A DNA stretch of 40,072 bases from Prosthecobacter sp. (GCF_029946185.1 NZ_JAQSEA010000139.1:1-40072); one strand, 5' to 3'; numbered from the stretch's first letter, positions 24,255 through 33,816 are shown. Program-made: numbers and translations. The notes: a model not told the origin generated them from the sequence alone.

Positions 24255-25565
24255 ATGACTTCCCGCCGCCATTTCATTTCCACCAGCACCGCCGCATTTG
24301 CCGCTTCGTCATATCACATCTTCGGGGCTGATCCGGCCAAGAAGTACCGCACGGCCTTGATCGGCTCAGGCTGGTGGGGGATGAACATCTTGAAGGAGGC
24401 GCTGGCCTCCGGTCGCATCAAGGTCTGCGCTTTGTGTGATGTGCATGAAGACGTGGCCTCCAATGCTGGCGACACCATCAACGGCATCTCCGGCGACGAC
24501 CCGAAGCTCTACAAAGACTATCGCGAACTGCTGGACAAAGAGAAGCCGGAGATCGTCATCATCGCCACGCCGGACCACTGGCATGCGCTGCAAACCATCG
24601 CTGCGTGCAAAGCGGGCGCTCATATCTATGTGGAGAAGCCCACGGGGCACACCATCAACGAAAGCAAAGCGATGGTGAAAGCCGCGCGCGAAGCGGGAGT
24701 TGTCGTACAGGTGGGCCTGCACCGCCGCATTGGCCCGCATCACGTCGAGGCGATGAATTTCCTCAAGTCCGGTGCCGTGGGCAAGGTCGGCATGGTGCGC
24801 GCCTTTGCCATTAACAAGGGTGGCCCTGAGCAGCCCAAGCCGAACAGCCAGGTGCCTGAGGGCATGGACTGGGACATGTGGTGCGGCCCTGCCCCGCTAC
24901 GCCCTTTCAACTCCAAACTCCACCCCGGCGGCTGGCGTCACTTTCTCGACTACGCCAACGGCACCATGGCCGACTGGGGCGTGCATTGGCTGGACCAAAT
25001 CATGCTCTGGAGCGGCGAGAAAGGACCCAAGAAAATCTTCTGCACTGGCGGGCGCCCCATCGCCGGCCCTGTCGTGCTCAATGACAAGGAGCAAACCACC
25101 GACGCGCCGGACCATCAGGTGGCCACGTTCGAGTTTGAGCAGTTCACCGCTGTATGGGAACACCGCAAGTTTGCCGACAACAACAACGAGAAGCACAAGA
25201 TCGGCTGTTACTTCTACGGTGAAAAAGGCGTGCTCCACATCGGCTGGCGCGATGGCTGGACCTTCTACCCGGTAAACACCAAAGACGGCGAGAAACACGG
25301 CAACCACCAGCTTCAAGAGCCCGACGGCCACAACATCGCCCTGCTCTGGGCCGACTTCATCGACGCCATCGAGAAGAAAAAGACACCCATCGCGGACGTC
25401 GAAAGCGCTCACCGCTCCACCTGCCTCCCGCTGCTTGGCATGCTCAGCTACAAAGCCGGCCGTAGCATCCAGTGGGACCCGGAGAAGGAGCTCATCATCG
25501 GTGATCCGGAGGCCAGCAAGCTCATGCAGCGCGAGTATCGGAAGCCCTGGGTTTATCCGGTCTAA
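24255..25565 (+). CDS. Gfo/Idh/MocA family oxidoreductase, Tat-exported
   Basis: A 436-residue NAD(P)-dependent oxidoreductase. ATG 24255 is preferred because it begins a twin-arginine signal (MTSRRHFISTSTAAFAASSY); longer in-frame starts at 24234 or 24096 add sequence that partly comes from the palindrome. The Rossmann fold begins YRTALIGSGWWGMNILKEAL, the cofactor-contacting Asp is in ALCDVHEDV, and the family motif is YVEKPTGH with the conserved Lys. HHVEAMNFLKSGAVGKVGMV and DWGVHWLDQIML give the usual C-terminal alpha/beta domain with a catalytic His. Tat export of a folded, cofactor-loaded dehydrogenase is characteristic of PVC sugar catabolism. Substrate is unknown, probably a sugar or cyclitol. 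Confidence 0.92.
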   Translation: MTSRRHFISTSTAAFAASSYHIFGADPAKKYRTALIGSGWWGMNILKEALASGRIKVCALCDVHEDVASNAGDTINGISGDDPKLYKDYRELLDKEKPEIVIIATPDHWHALQTIAACKAGAHIYVEKPTGHTINESKAMVKAAREAGVVVQVGLHRRIGPHHVEAMNFLKSGAVGKVGMVRAFAINKGGPEQPKPNSQVPEGMDWDMWCGPAPLRPFNSKLHPGGWRHFLDYANGTMADWGVHWLDQIMLWSGEKGPKKIFCTGGRPIAGPVVLNDKEQTTDAPDHQVATFEFEQFTAVWEHRKFADNNNEKHKIGCYFYGEKGVLHIGWRDGWTFYPVNTKDGEKHGNHQLQEPDGHNIALLWADFIDAIEKKKTPIADVESAHRSTCLPLLGMLSYKAGRSIQWDPEKELIIGDPEASKLMQREYRKPWVYPV

Positions 25566-25677
25566 AAGCCGACATTCCAGCGATTGCCGCTTGATCTTGC
25601 CTTTTCCTTCGGCTTTCGACACAGCTGATGGCGAATCAGGCATCCTTCCTGCTTTGATTCCCAAGCACCACCCAGCC

Positions 25678-28431
25678 ATGTCCGAATCCCCCCCGCAAAA
25701 CCTCCGCAGCCACGGCTTTCAACTTCTCGAAGACGACCTGCGCTATCTCATGGAGGCTTTCTCCGCCGTTTTGAAGCAACTGGGAGAGCCGGAGCTGGCC
25801 GCCAGCCTGCCATGGATCGGCAGCGGGGTGCCGCAAAAAACGAATCGCTCCCTCGGTCAGGCCTATTCCATCGCGTTCCAGCTTCTCAATGTCGTCGAGG
25901 AGCGCGCTGCTTCGCAGATCCGTCGGCTGCGTGAGAAAAAGAGCGGACCCGAGGCTGAAAAGGGTCTGTGGGCGGACAATTTGAAGCAACTGCAAACCCT
26001 CGGCCTCAGCGAGTCCGAGATCCTCGCCGCTCTGCGCGATGTCTGCGTGGAGCCCGTGCTCACAGCGCACCCCACCGAGGCCAAACGCGAGACCGTGCGT
26101 GAGCTGCATCGTGAAATCTACAGCCTCATGAACCGTCATGAGAACCCAGCCTACACGCCGCGTGAGCAGGCCCGCCTGCAAAGCCAGCTGCAGACCCAGC
26201 TCGAAAACCTCTGGCGCACCGGCGAAATCCACGTCACGCGCCCGAGCATCGAGGCCGAGCTGCAAAACGCGCTGCACTATCTGCGCGATGTGTTTCCCGA
26301 GGCCCTCACCCGTGCGCACGTTCACCTGCGCGAAGCCTGGCAGGCCGCCGGATATGACGTAGCGGAGATCGACTCCCTGCCCCCGCTGATTCGCTTCGGC
26401 TCCTGGATCGGTGGAGACCGCGACGGCCATCCGTTTGTGACAGCGGATGTCACGCGTCATGCCTAGCAGGTCATGCGCAAAAATGCGCTGCGGGTGCAGC
26501 GCCGCGGGCTGGAGGCTCTCGCCTTCCATCTGCCACTCAGCTCGTTGTTCCAGATCATGCCGCCGCAGCTCACGGAGCTCATCGCGACCCTCACTGCGCA
26601 GCTCCAGACAGAGCCGGGCGTCGATCTCGCCAACATCTTGGAGCGCAACAAAGAGGAGCCGTGGCGTGCCGCCGTTTACCTGATGCGCGCGAAGGTTGTT
26701 CTTGCCATTGAGAAGCCTTCTTCGCCTGTCGCGTATGTGCAGCCGGAGGAGTTGCATGCGGACATTGATGTGCTCGCGCAAACCTTGCTTGATGTCGGCT
26801 CAAAGGCGATCGTCGAAGAGCAGATTGTCCCGTTGCGCCGCAATCTCACCGCCTTCGGTTTCCACTCCGCCTTGCTCGATGTGCGGCAAAATTCAGCCTT
26901 CCATGAGAAGGCACTCGATCAACTCCTGCGTGCCGCTGGCTTGCTTGACGGCGGTTCCTTCATCGACTGGAGCATCGAGAAAAAGCGTGAACTACTGGAC
27001 CGCGAACTCGCCTCTCCCCGGCCCTTCCTCTCTCCCGGCATTTCCGCCGGACCTGAAGCCGACACCGTGCTGGATTGTTACCGCGTCCTGGCAGACCACC
27101 GCGCCAAGTTCGGCAATGCCGGCCTCGGCTCTCTCATCATCTCGATGACCCGCTGCGTCGAAGACATGCTCGTCGTCTTCATTCTTGCCCGTGAGGCCGG
27201 ACTCATGACCTGGAGTGATGAAGGCCTCATCTGCCCCCTGCCCGTCGTGCCCTTGTTTGAAACCATGGGCGATCTCGAATCCGGCCCCGGCATCGTCGAA
27301 GCCTTCCTCTCTCACCCCGTCGCCAAGCGCAGCCTCCTCACACAGAGCAAGGGCGGTACGCCCGTGTTTCAGATGATGGTCGGCTACTCCGACTCCAACA
27401 AAGACTGCGGCATCGTCGCCAGCCAGTGCGCCCTGCATCGTGCGCAGCGCGAGCTTTCCACCACGATCCATCGGCATGGCGTTCGCCCTATTTTCTTCCA
27501 TGGCCGTGGCGGCACCGTCGGACGCGGCGCGGGCCCCACGCATTGGTTCATGGAGGCACTGCCACACGGCTCCCTCAGCGGCGGCATGCGCATGACTGAG
27601 CAGGGCGAAACCATCGCGCAAAAATACGCGCACATTGGCTCCGCCGTTTACAATGCCGAACTGCTTATGGCTTCTGCCACGGCAGCAACCGCGCGGCATC
27701 GCTGCACTGAATCCAGCGCCCCACCGGAGCTTGAACCGCTGTTTGACAAACTCGCCGCCGACAGCCGGGATGCGTATCGCGCCTTCTTACACGCACCGGA
27801 CTTCATGAAGTTCTATCGTCAGGCCACGCCGATCGATGCGCTGGAAAACTCCCGCATCGGCTCCCGCCCCGCCCGCCGCACCGGCCAGGCTTCGCTGGAT
27901 GATCTGCGCGCCATTCCCTGGGTCTTTTCATGGACGCAGTCACGCTTCTACCTCCCCGGCTGGTTCGGTGCCGGCAGCGCCCTGACCAAGCTCAAAAATG
28001 AAGATCCCAAGAGCTACGCCGCCCTGGCCGCAGCCATTCCCGGCTCCGCCTTCCTTCGCTACGTCCTCACCAACATCGAAAGCTCCCTCGTCAGTGCCAA
28101 CACCGACCTCATGCGCGCCTATGCCGATCTGGTGGAGGAAACCGCCGTGCGTGACCGCTTCCTCAATACAATTCTCACCGAATACGAAGCCACCCGCAGT
28201 ATAATCGACGACCTCTTCCAAGGCACCTTCGAAGGACGCCGCCCGCGTCTTGCCTACACGCTGAACATTCGTGAAGAGCCGCTCAAGGTGCTGCACGATC
28301 AGCAGATCGCCCTGCTGCGCGAATGGCGCTCTCTCGTGGCCGCCGAGAAGACAGAGGCCGCCGACGCCATGGTCACAGACCTCCTCATCTCCATCAACGC
28401 CATCGCCTCCGGCCTGCGCACCACGGGTTAA
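25678..28431 (+). pseudogene. ppc: Phosphoenolpyruvate carboxylase, interrupted by one in-frame TAG
   Basis: Makes oxaloacetate from phosphoenolpyruvate and bicarbonate, the anaplerotic entry to the TCA cycle. The frame is continuous from ATG 25678 to TAA 28431 (918 codons, normal for the family) except for TAG at 26464-26466, after residue 262 (VTADVTRHA, stop, QVMRKNALRV). Both sides are intact: VLTAHPTEAKRETVRELHRE with catalytic His131, FGSWIGGDRDGHPFVT, GYSDSNKDCG, FFHGRGGTVGRGAGPTHWF, and the C-terminal GLRTTG. No other frame damage is seen, so this is a very recent nonsense mutation, a sequencing error, or a gene read by another route. An ATG six bases after the stop (26473) could restart translation. 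The N-terminal piece carries the catalytic His and the C-terminal piece most of the active site. Confidence 0.9.
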
Positions 28432-28466
28432 CACAAACACGCGAGAGCGTCATCTCAATCTCGCAA

Positions 28467-29300
28467 TCACGCCCTCCCTCGATACTCGCCCGGTGCCACG
28501 CCGACCCAGCGCCTGAACACTCGCGAGAAGATCGCCGCATTCGCATAGCCCACATTCGCGGCCACGACTTCCAGCTTGTCGTTCCCAGCTTCAAGAAAAC
28601 GCCGAGCCTGCTCCATGCGCAAACAGGTTAGGTGCTGCATCGGGCTGCGCCCCAGCTCCTTCATGCACAGCCGCCGCAGATGCTCCGGACTGCAATGGCT
28701 GCGATGCGCCAGCTCGGCCAGCGTCCAGTCCCGCATCAGATCCTGCTCCACATCTGCCCACAGCTTCGCCACCCGTGGTTCGCGGCTGCGCCATGGCTGG
28801 GCAATGCGGCGGATCGTCCCATGCAGCAGCTCAAGCCAATGATGCAGTAGACGCGGCTCACGCTCGCCCTCCCACTCAGTCCGTACTCCATGGATGATCC
28901 GCGCAATTTCATCCGCATGCGCCGTCGGCATCACCGGCGATGCTGCACCCACCACCGGCGTGACAAAACTAGGCTCGTCATACCGCACCCACGCAAAGCA
29001 CCAGCGTTCGCTTCCCTTGGCCTCAAACGCATTCAGCACCCGGGGCGGTGCTAGGCACACCATGCCCGGCTTCACCTTCTGCCAGCGACCATCGAGCAAG
29101 ATCGATCCCTCTCCACTCACACAGGCCAGCACAAAACTCCCCTCAGGACTCATGCGCACCCGCCGGTAGGGCGGCAGCGCCTCATCCATGCCAAAGCGCG
29201 CGATCCGGTGCGTCGTCATCTCCACACACTCCCGCGCCTCCACCACCCAGCGCCGTGTGCGCGGGCCGTCGAGCGTGGTTTCGATAAGGTCGTGGGTCAT
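28467..29300 (-). CDS. AraC family transcriptional regulator
   Basis: A 277-residue regulator from ATG 29300. The open frame extends to 29381, but those 27 residues are the translation of a REP element and are not credible. An N-terminal cupin-like ligand-binding half (SPEGSFVLACVSGEGSILLD, then MVCLAPPRVLNAFEAKGSER) precedes the C-terminal AraC double helix-turn-helix (about 180-277): DWTLAELAHRSHCSPEHLRR, GRSPMQHLTCLRMEQARRFL, and ANVGYANAAIFSRVFRRWVG followed by VAPGEYR. Such proteins usually activate sugar-use genes in response to a small molecule. The divergent neighbour is the 1375-residue DUF1080 protein, a plausible target. The gene is convergent with ppc, 35 bases apart. Confidence 0.91.
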   Translation of the reverse strand: MTHDLIETTLDGPRTRRWVVEARECVEMTTHRIARFGMDEALPPYRRVRMSPEGSFVLACVSGEGSILLDGRWQKVKPGMVCLAPPRVLNAFEAKGSERWCFAWVRYDEPSFVTPVVGAASPVMPTAHADEIARIIHGVRTEWEGEREPRLLHHWLELLHGTIRRIAQPWRSREPRVAKLWADVEQDLMRDWTLAELAHRSHCSPEHLRRLCMKELGRSPMQHLTCLRMEQARRFLEAGNDKLEVVAANVGYANAAIFSRVFRRWVGVAPGEYRGRA

Positions 29301-29332
29301 ACAAGGATGTACAGCGTGCCAGGCCGGATTGG

Positions 29333-29417
29333 CAAGGAGCGGGACTTGCCAAGTGCCAGCCTGTGGAGAATCACACGGCATGAGTCCAGGCCGGGACTTG
29401 GCAAGTCCCGCTCCTTG
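29333..29417. repeat. REP pair 1 (head-to-head palindromic units)
   Basis: Left unit 29333-29357 is CAAGGAGC plus hairpin GGGACTTG-C-CAAGTGCC (one unpaired position). Right unit 29393-29417 is a perfect hairpin plus GCTCCTTG. The spacer is 35 bases. The pair lies between the AraC regulator start and the DUF1080 gene. Confidence 0.92.
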
Positions 29418-29466
29418 AGTGCCAGCGTCGCTGCGAGCATGGCCTGCCGTCTTTGGATCTCCACTA

Positions 29467-29512
29467 TTGACCGTAATTGACGGCGCACTGCACCAACCTT
29501 GACGCTTTGACC
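29467..29512 (+). repeat. Phased TTGACC/TTGACG cluster C
   Basis: TTGACC at 29467 and 29507, and TTGACG at 29477 and 29499: steps of 10, 22 and 8 bases, all on one strand. It lies upstream of the DUF1080 gene (start 29593). Same pattern as at 15293 and 19827. Confidence 0.5.
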
Positions 29513-29592
29513 TTTTCCGAAGTGCATTTCAGGCATGACACCGTGCATGTCATCCTGCTAGCCTGCGCTTAACGAGTCCGTTATTCCAACCC

Positions 29593-32500
29593 ATGAAGCA
29601 CTTTCTCTCTCTGCTCCTCCTCAGCACCGCTCTCCACGCGGAGCCGGTTTCCCTCTTCGATGGCAAAACCCTCGAAGGCTGGGACTTCGATCCCAAGATC
29701 TGGCATGTGGAAGACGGCATGATCACCGGCGGTTCCACCACGGAGAAGATCAAGGAAAACCACTTCATCTGCACCAAGAAGAGTTACCAAAACTTCGACC
29801 TCAAGCTCAAGATCAAAGTCAGCGGCGATCCAAAGACCGGCCTGATCAACAGCGGCATCCAGATTCGCAGCCTGCGCGTTCCCGGAGGCGCTCACATGAC
29901 CGGCTATCAGGTCGATTGCGGTGCAGGCTGGTTTGGCAAAATCTATGACGAGTTCCGCCGCAACAAAGTCATCTGGGCCCCTACCCCAGAACAGCAAGCC
30001 GCTCTCGACAAGGCCGTCGATGTCTTCGGTTGGAACGAATACCGCATCCGCGCCGAAGGCCCGCGCATTCAGACCTGGATCAATGGTGTACTTTGCATGG
30101 ACTACACCGAGACCGACAAGAACATCGCGCTCGATGGCCTCCTCGGCCCGCAAGTTCACAGCGGTGGCGTCTGCCTCGTGCAGGTCAAAGACGTGACGAT
30201 CGAAGAACTCCCCGCCACACCCGGAGCACCCACCTGGGAATCGCTCGGCGGTGTCGATGCCGCACGCAAACTCGTCGCCCCGCCGCCAAAACTGCAGGCC
30301 GATGCCGCGAAACCGAAGCGCGACATCAGCTACAACAACGTGCAAGGCACCCCGCTGACTGCGCAGGAGGAATTGAAAAAGTTCCACGTCGCCCCTGGCT
30401 ACGAAGTCGAACTCGTCGTGCAGGAAAGCGAGGGCCTCGGCAAATTCGTCAGCGTTTACTTTGATCAACGCGGCCGCATGTGGACCCAGACCGCGCTGGA
30501 GTATCCCGTCGATTCAAACGAAAACCCCGCCGCTGCGGAGGCCGTGTATGCGACCCGGGGCAAAGACAAAGTGCTCGTCTATCCGCGGGAGTCGGTGAAT
30601 GGGCCGATTCCCGCGGGTGGACTCACCAACCCCACCGTCTATGCGGACGGCCTCGCCATCCCGCTCGGCATCCTCCCCTGGGGCAATGGCGACTCCTGCT
30701 ACGCGCTCCACGGTCACGATCTGCTCCTGCTCAAAGACACCGATGGCGATGGCAAATCCGACCAGCGCGAAGTCATCCTCACCGGCTTCGGCGTGCAAGA
30801 CTCGCATCTATTTCCGCATCAGTTCACTCGTGCACCCGGCGGCTGGATCTGGATGGCGCAGGGCCTCTTCAACAACAGCAAAGTCCACAAGCCAGGCAGC
30901 GATGTCGTGGTCGACTACCCGAAGTGCGGCATGGCACGCATGCGCCCCGATGGCAGCGAATTTGAAATGACCAGCATCGGCCCCAACAACATCTGGGGCC
31001 TCGTCATCACCGGCGAAGGCGAGACCTTCATCCAGGAAGCCAACGACTACGGCTACCCCATCATGCCCTTCCACGAATACGCCTACTACCCCGGCGGCAT
31101 GGAGGCGCTCAAGAAGAGCTATCAGCCCGACTTCCCACCCGCCACCGAGTTCCGCATGGGAGGCACCGGCTTGAGCGGCCTTGCCTTGATCGAAGACGGC
31201 GCACTGCGCGACAAAAAGAACGCGCACACCATGGCCGTCGCCAACCCCATCACCTCAAAGGTTCAAACCCTCGGCATGCAGCGCGACGGTGCCTATTGGA
31301 AGCTCGAACAACTCACCGACCTCATCACCAGCGACGATCCATTCTTCCGCCCCGTCGGCCTCACCAACGGCCCCGATGGCTGCATCTACATCGTCGATTG
31401 GTACAACAAGATCATCTCACACAACGAAGTCCCTCGCGCACATCCTGACCGCGACAAGACGCGGGGGAGAATCTGGCGCGTGAAGCCTGTAAAAAAGGCT
31501 TCCAAGTTCGTTTCCACCATCCCCGATTTCACCAAACTCACCAACGAAGAACTCAATGCTTCGCTCAAAGATGCCCCCCTCGGCAAAACTCAAATAGCCT
31601 GGCAAACGCTCAGCGATAGACATCAGCTAGCAACGAGCCACTGGGCCACGTCTGAGTACGCCTATCCCCGCGAAAGCATTCCGCTGCGCGCCATCGGTCG
31701 CAGCCTGACCGACCATAACATCGCCGATCTGCTCGCCTTCGCCAAGCCCTCCCTCCCCGGCCCACTTGGCCAAAGCTCACGCGGCGCAAAACAAATCCCC
31801 GTGCGCGAAGCCTACGACCGTGAGTTTGAGCGCTTCCTCGTCCGCATGTTCTTGGAGCGTCATCCCGATCTCGTCACCAAGTTCCTCGACTCCGACGCTG
31901 CCGCCAAGCTCCCCATCGAAGCCCGCGTGCTCGCCTCACTCGCTCTCGACTCCAAAGCCAGCGCCTCGCGTGTCGCCAAGCTGCTGCCTCAACTCGACCG
32001 CGCTCCGAATGATGAAGAACTCCTCCGCCTCGCCCAGTTCCCCGCCGAGCCCGGCGTCGGCACGGCTTTGAAGGCTCTGCTTACCAATGAAAAATCACGC
32101 ACGAGTGTCGCCGAAAAGCTGCTGGCTCAACGCATCAAACTCGATGCCGCCAAGATCGCGCCGCTGCTCACGGAAACAGCTCGCGACATGCTGCAAAGCA
32201 GCGATGCCCCAGTCCGCCACCTGGCTCTATCACTTATCGGTGGGTTTCAGCTCACCGCACTCGAAGCAGATCTCGTCGCGCTTCTAACAAGGAGCGGGAC
32301 TGGCCCAGTCCCGACGGGAGTTGGCAACTCCCGATCCTTGGTTCTCAACACCCTGCGCGATCTTCGCAGCGACGCGGCCAGTCTCTTCGCGTCGCTCGCC
32401 AAATCCGATCCTGATCCCCTCACCCGCGAAGCCGCGCTCGAAGCCCTCGCAGCCTCACGCGCACCGGATGCCGCAGCCAAACTTCTCGCGCTTTATCCTG

Positions 32501-33720
32501 AGCTTCAGCCCTCGCAGCGCAAAGCCGCGCTCACCACTCTCGCCAGCACCAAAGCAGGCGCGCAGACCATCGTTACCGCCTTGCTCGACAAAACCCTGCC
32601 GCAGGCCGATCTCGATGGTCCCACGGTCGAGCGACTCGCCACCGTACTCGGCAATGATCCGGCACTCGCAAAGCTCCAGCAGCAACTCGGCGGCATCTTC
32701 CGCGAAGTCTTGCTGCTCGATGGCGAGGACACCGCCATGGTCGATTCCAAGATCACCCTCGACGGCCCCTTCACCATCGAGGCCTGGGTGCGCCTCGCCG
32801 AAGGCATCAGCAATACCGACGGTCTCCTCGGCACGCCCGGCGGTGTCGATATGAATTTCTTCGGCTCCAAGTTCCGCGTGTATGCCGGCTCCGAATTGAA
32901 AGACGTCTGCGTGGCCACCAAACCCATGACGCCTGACCTCTGGACGCACCTCGCCGTCACACGCGATGACAAGAACATCCTCCGCATCTACCAAAACGGT
33001 GAACTGGATGCCACTGGCACCAAGCCAGCACCGGCCAAGTGGGAGAACTGCAAAATCGGTTGGAGTGGTCCGAAGCAAGGCACCGAAGGAGCCATCACCG
33101 AATTCCGCGTATGGAATTCAGCCCGCACCGCAGCCGAGATCCGGGCAAACTTTGATCGCAGCCTCGCATCTCATCCCTCCCTCATCACGGCAGCCTCGAA
33201 ATTCGATAAAGGTGCCCGCATCGCCAAAACCATCGACACTCCACCGCTGCTCACCGAAGAGCAGGCCAAGGCTCTCGACACCAAGTTCGCCCAATTCACC
33301 GCACTCGCGCCGAAGGGCAATGCAGCCAACGGCAAAGTCCTCAGCGCTCTCTGCATGGCCTGCCATCAGATCGGCAACGCGGGCGGCCAGATCGGCCCGA
33401 ACCTCAGCGGTGCCGGTGCCATGGGCCTGGAGGCCGTGCTGCGCAACATCCTCACCCCCAATGCCGCCATGGAGCCCGGCTACCGCATCTACCGTGTGGA
33501 AATGAAAAACGGCGATCTCATCGATGCCTTCTTCGTCAGCGAAGACAAAACTGCCACCATCATCCGCCAGCCCGGCCTGCAGGATCGCCGCCTCGAAAAG
33601 AAGGACATCCGCAGCACCAAGTTCATCCGCCGCTCCCTCATGCCCGAAGGCCTTATCGATGCCCTGCAAGACCAGCAAGTCGCCGATCTCCTCGCCTACC
33701 TGATGACGCTGAAAGGCTAA
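29593..33720 (+). CDS. Secreted multidomain protein: DUF1080, dehydrogenase-type propeller, HEAT, LamG-like, cytochrome c-type domain
   Basis: A 1375-residue exported protein, signal peptide about residues 1-16 (MKHFLSLLLLSTALHA). Domains in order: DUF1080/3-keto-disaccharide hydrolase (18-211; VSLFDGKTLEGWDFDPKIWH, then INSGIQIRS); a propeller of the PVC membrane-bound dehydrogenase type (about 245-640; FHVAPGYEVELVVQESEGLG, DGCIYIVDWYNKIISH); HEAT-like helices (about 690-1030); a LamG/concanavalin-like domain (about 1038-1192; ITLDGPFTIEAWVRLAEG, LWTHLAVTRDD); and a C-terminal heme-binding domain with CMACH at 1254-1258 and a possible Met ligand in PNAAMEPGY. Known only by family, it is probably a periplasmic sugar-oxidising or hydrolysing enzyme passing electrons to its own heme. 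Residues about 899-916 are encoded by an inserted REP pair. The AraC-type regulator is divergent. Confidence 0.92.
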   Translation: MKHFLSLLLLSTALHAEPVSLFDGKTLEGWDFDPKIWHVEDGMITGGSTTEKIKENHFICTKKSYQNFDLKLKIKVSGDPKTGLINSGIQIRSLRVPGGAHMTGYQVDCGAGWFGKIYDEFRRNKVIWAPTPEQQAALDKAVDVFGWNEYRIRAEGPRIQTWINGVLCMDYTETDKNIALDGLLGPQVHSGGVCLVQVKDVTIEELPATPGAPTWESLGGVDAARKLVAPPPKLQADAAKPKRDISYNNVQGTPLTAQEELKKFHVAPGYEVELVVQESEGLGKFVSVYFDQRGRMWTQTALEYPVDSNENPAAAEAVYATRGKDKVLVYPRESVNGPIPAGGLTNPTVYADGLAIPLGILPWGNGDSCYALHGHDLLLLKDTDGDGKSDQREVILTGFGVQDSHLFPHQFTRAPGGWIWMAQGLFNNSKVHKPGSDVVVDYPKCGMARMRPDGSEFEMTSIGPNNIWGLVITGEGETFIQEANDYGYPIMPFHEYAYYPGGMEALKKSYQPDFPPATEFRMGGTGLSGLALIEDGALRDKKNAHTMAVANPITSKVQTLGMQRDGAYWKLEQLTDLITSDDPFFRPVGLTNGPDGCIYIVDWYNKIISHNEVPRAHPDRDKTRGRIWRVKPVKKASKFVSTIPDFTKLTNEELNASLKDAPLGKTQIAWQTLSDRHQLATSHWATSEYAYPRESIPLRAIGRSLTDHNIADLLAFAKPSLPGPLGQSSRGAKQIPVREAYDREFERFLVRMFLERHPDLVTKFLDSDAAAKLPIEARVLASLALDSKASASRVAKLLPQLDRAPNDEELLRLAQFPAEPGVGTALKALLTNEKSRTSVAEKLLAQRIKLDAAKIAPLLTETARDMLQSSDAPVRHLALSLIGGFQLTALEADLVALLTRSGTGPVPTGVGNSRSLVLNTLRDLRSDAASLFASLAKSDPDPLTREAALEALAASRAPDAAAKLLALYPELQPSQRKAALTTLASTKAGAQTIVTALLDKTLPQADLDGPTVERLATVLGNDPALAKLQQQLGGIFREVLLLDGEDTAMVDSKITLDGPFTIEAWVRLAEGISNTDGLLGTPGGVDMNFFGSKFRVYAGSELKDVCVATKPMTPDLWTHLAVTRDDKNILRIYQNGELDATGTKPAPAKWENCKIGWSGPKQGTEGAITEFRVWNSARTAAEIRANFDRSLASHPSLITAASKFDKGARIAKTIDTPPLLTEEQAKALDTKFAQFTALAPKGNAANGKVLSALCMACHQIGNAGGQIGPNLSGAGAMGLEAVLRNILTPNAAMEPGYRIYRVEMKNGDLIDAFFVSEDKTATIIRQPGLQDRRLEKKDIRSTKFIRRSLMPEGLIDALQDQQVADLLAYLMTLKG
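32288..32340. repeat. REP pair 2, inside a coding sequence
   Basis: A compact 53-base pair with almost no spacer. Left unit CAAGGAGC plus GGGACTGG-C-CCAGTCCC; right unit GGGAGTTG-G-CAACTCCC plus GATCCTTG. Both hairpins are perfect although both differ from consensus at paired positions. It is read in frame as about 18 residues (TRSGTGPVPTGVGNSRSL) in the HEAT region of the 1375-residue protein. Confidence 0.93.
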
Positions 33721-33723
33721 CTC

Positions 33724-33816
33724 CAAGGAGCGGCACTTGCTAAGTGCCGCGTAGTGCCCCGCTTTCACCCAAACATTCCAAACATCAAGCCGGGACTTGG
33801 CAAGTCCCGCTCCTTG
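33724..33816. repeat. REP pair 3, upstream of the RAYT gene
   Basis: Left unit 33724-33749 starts 3 bases after the stop of the 1375-residue gene and has hairpin GGCACTTG-C-TAAGTGCC (paired change from consensus). Right unit 33791-33816 is a perfect hairpin and ends 15 bases before the RAYT start codon. Confidence 0.93.

Noticed and set aside
26464-26466. Pyrrolysine or stop-codon recoding in ppc
   Set aside because: TAG ends other genes here normally, and the site is not an active-site position. A mutation or sequencing error is simpler.
29301-29381. N-terminal extension of the AraC regulator
   Set aside because: It translates a REP unit (GTWQVPLL is typical of this repeat in that frame); the normal start is 29300.
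31758-31786. Possible decayed REP unit inside the DUF1080 gene (CCCACTTGGCCAAAGC)
   Set aside because: Only a short resemblance; no hairpin of the right length and no CTCCTTG tail.
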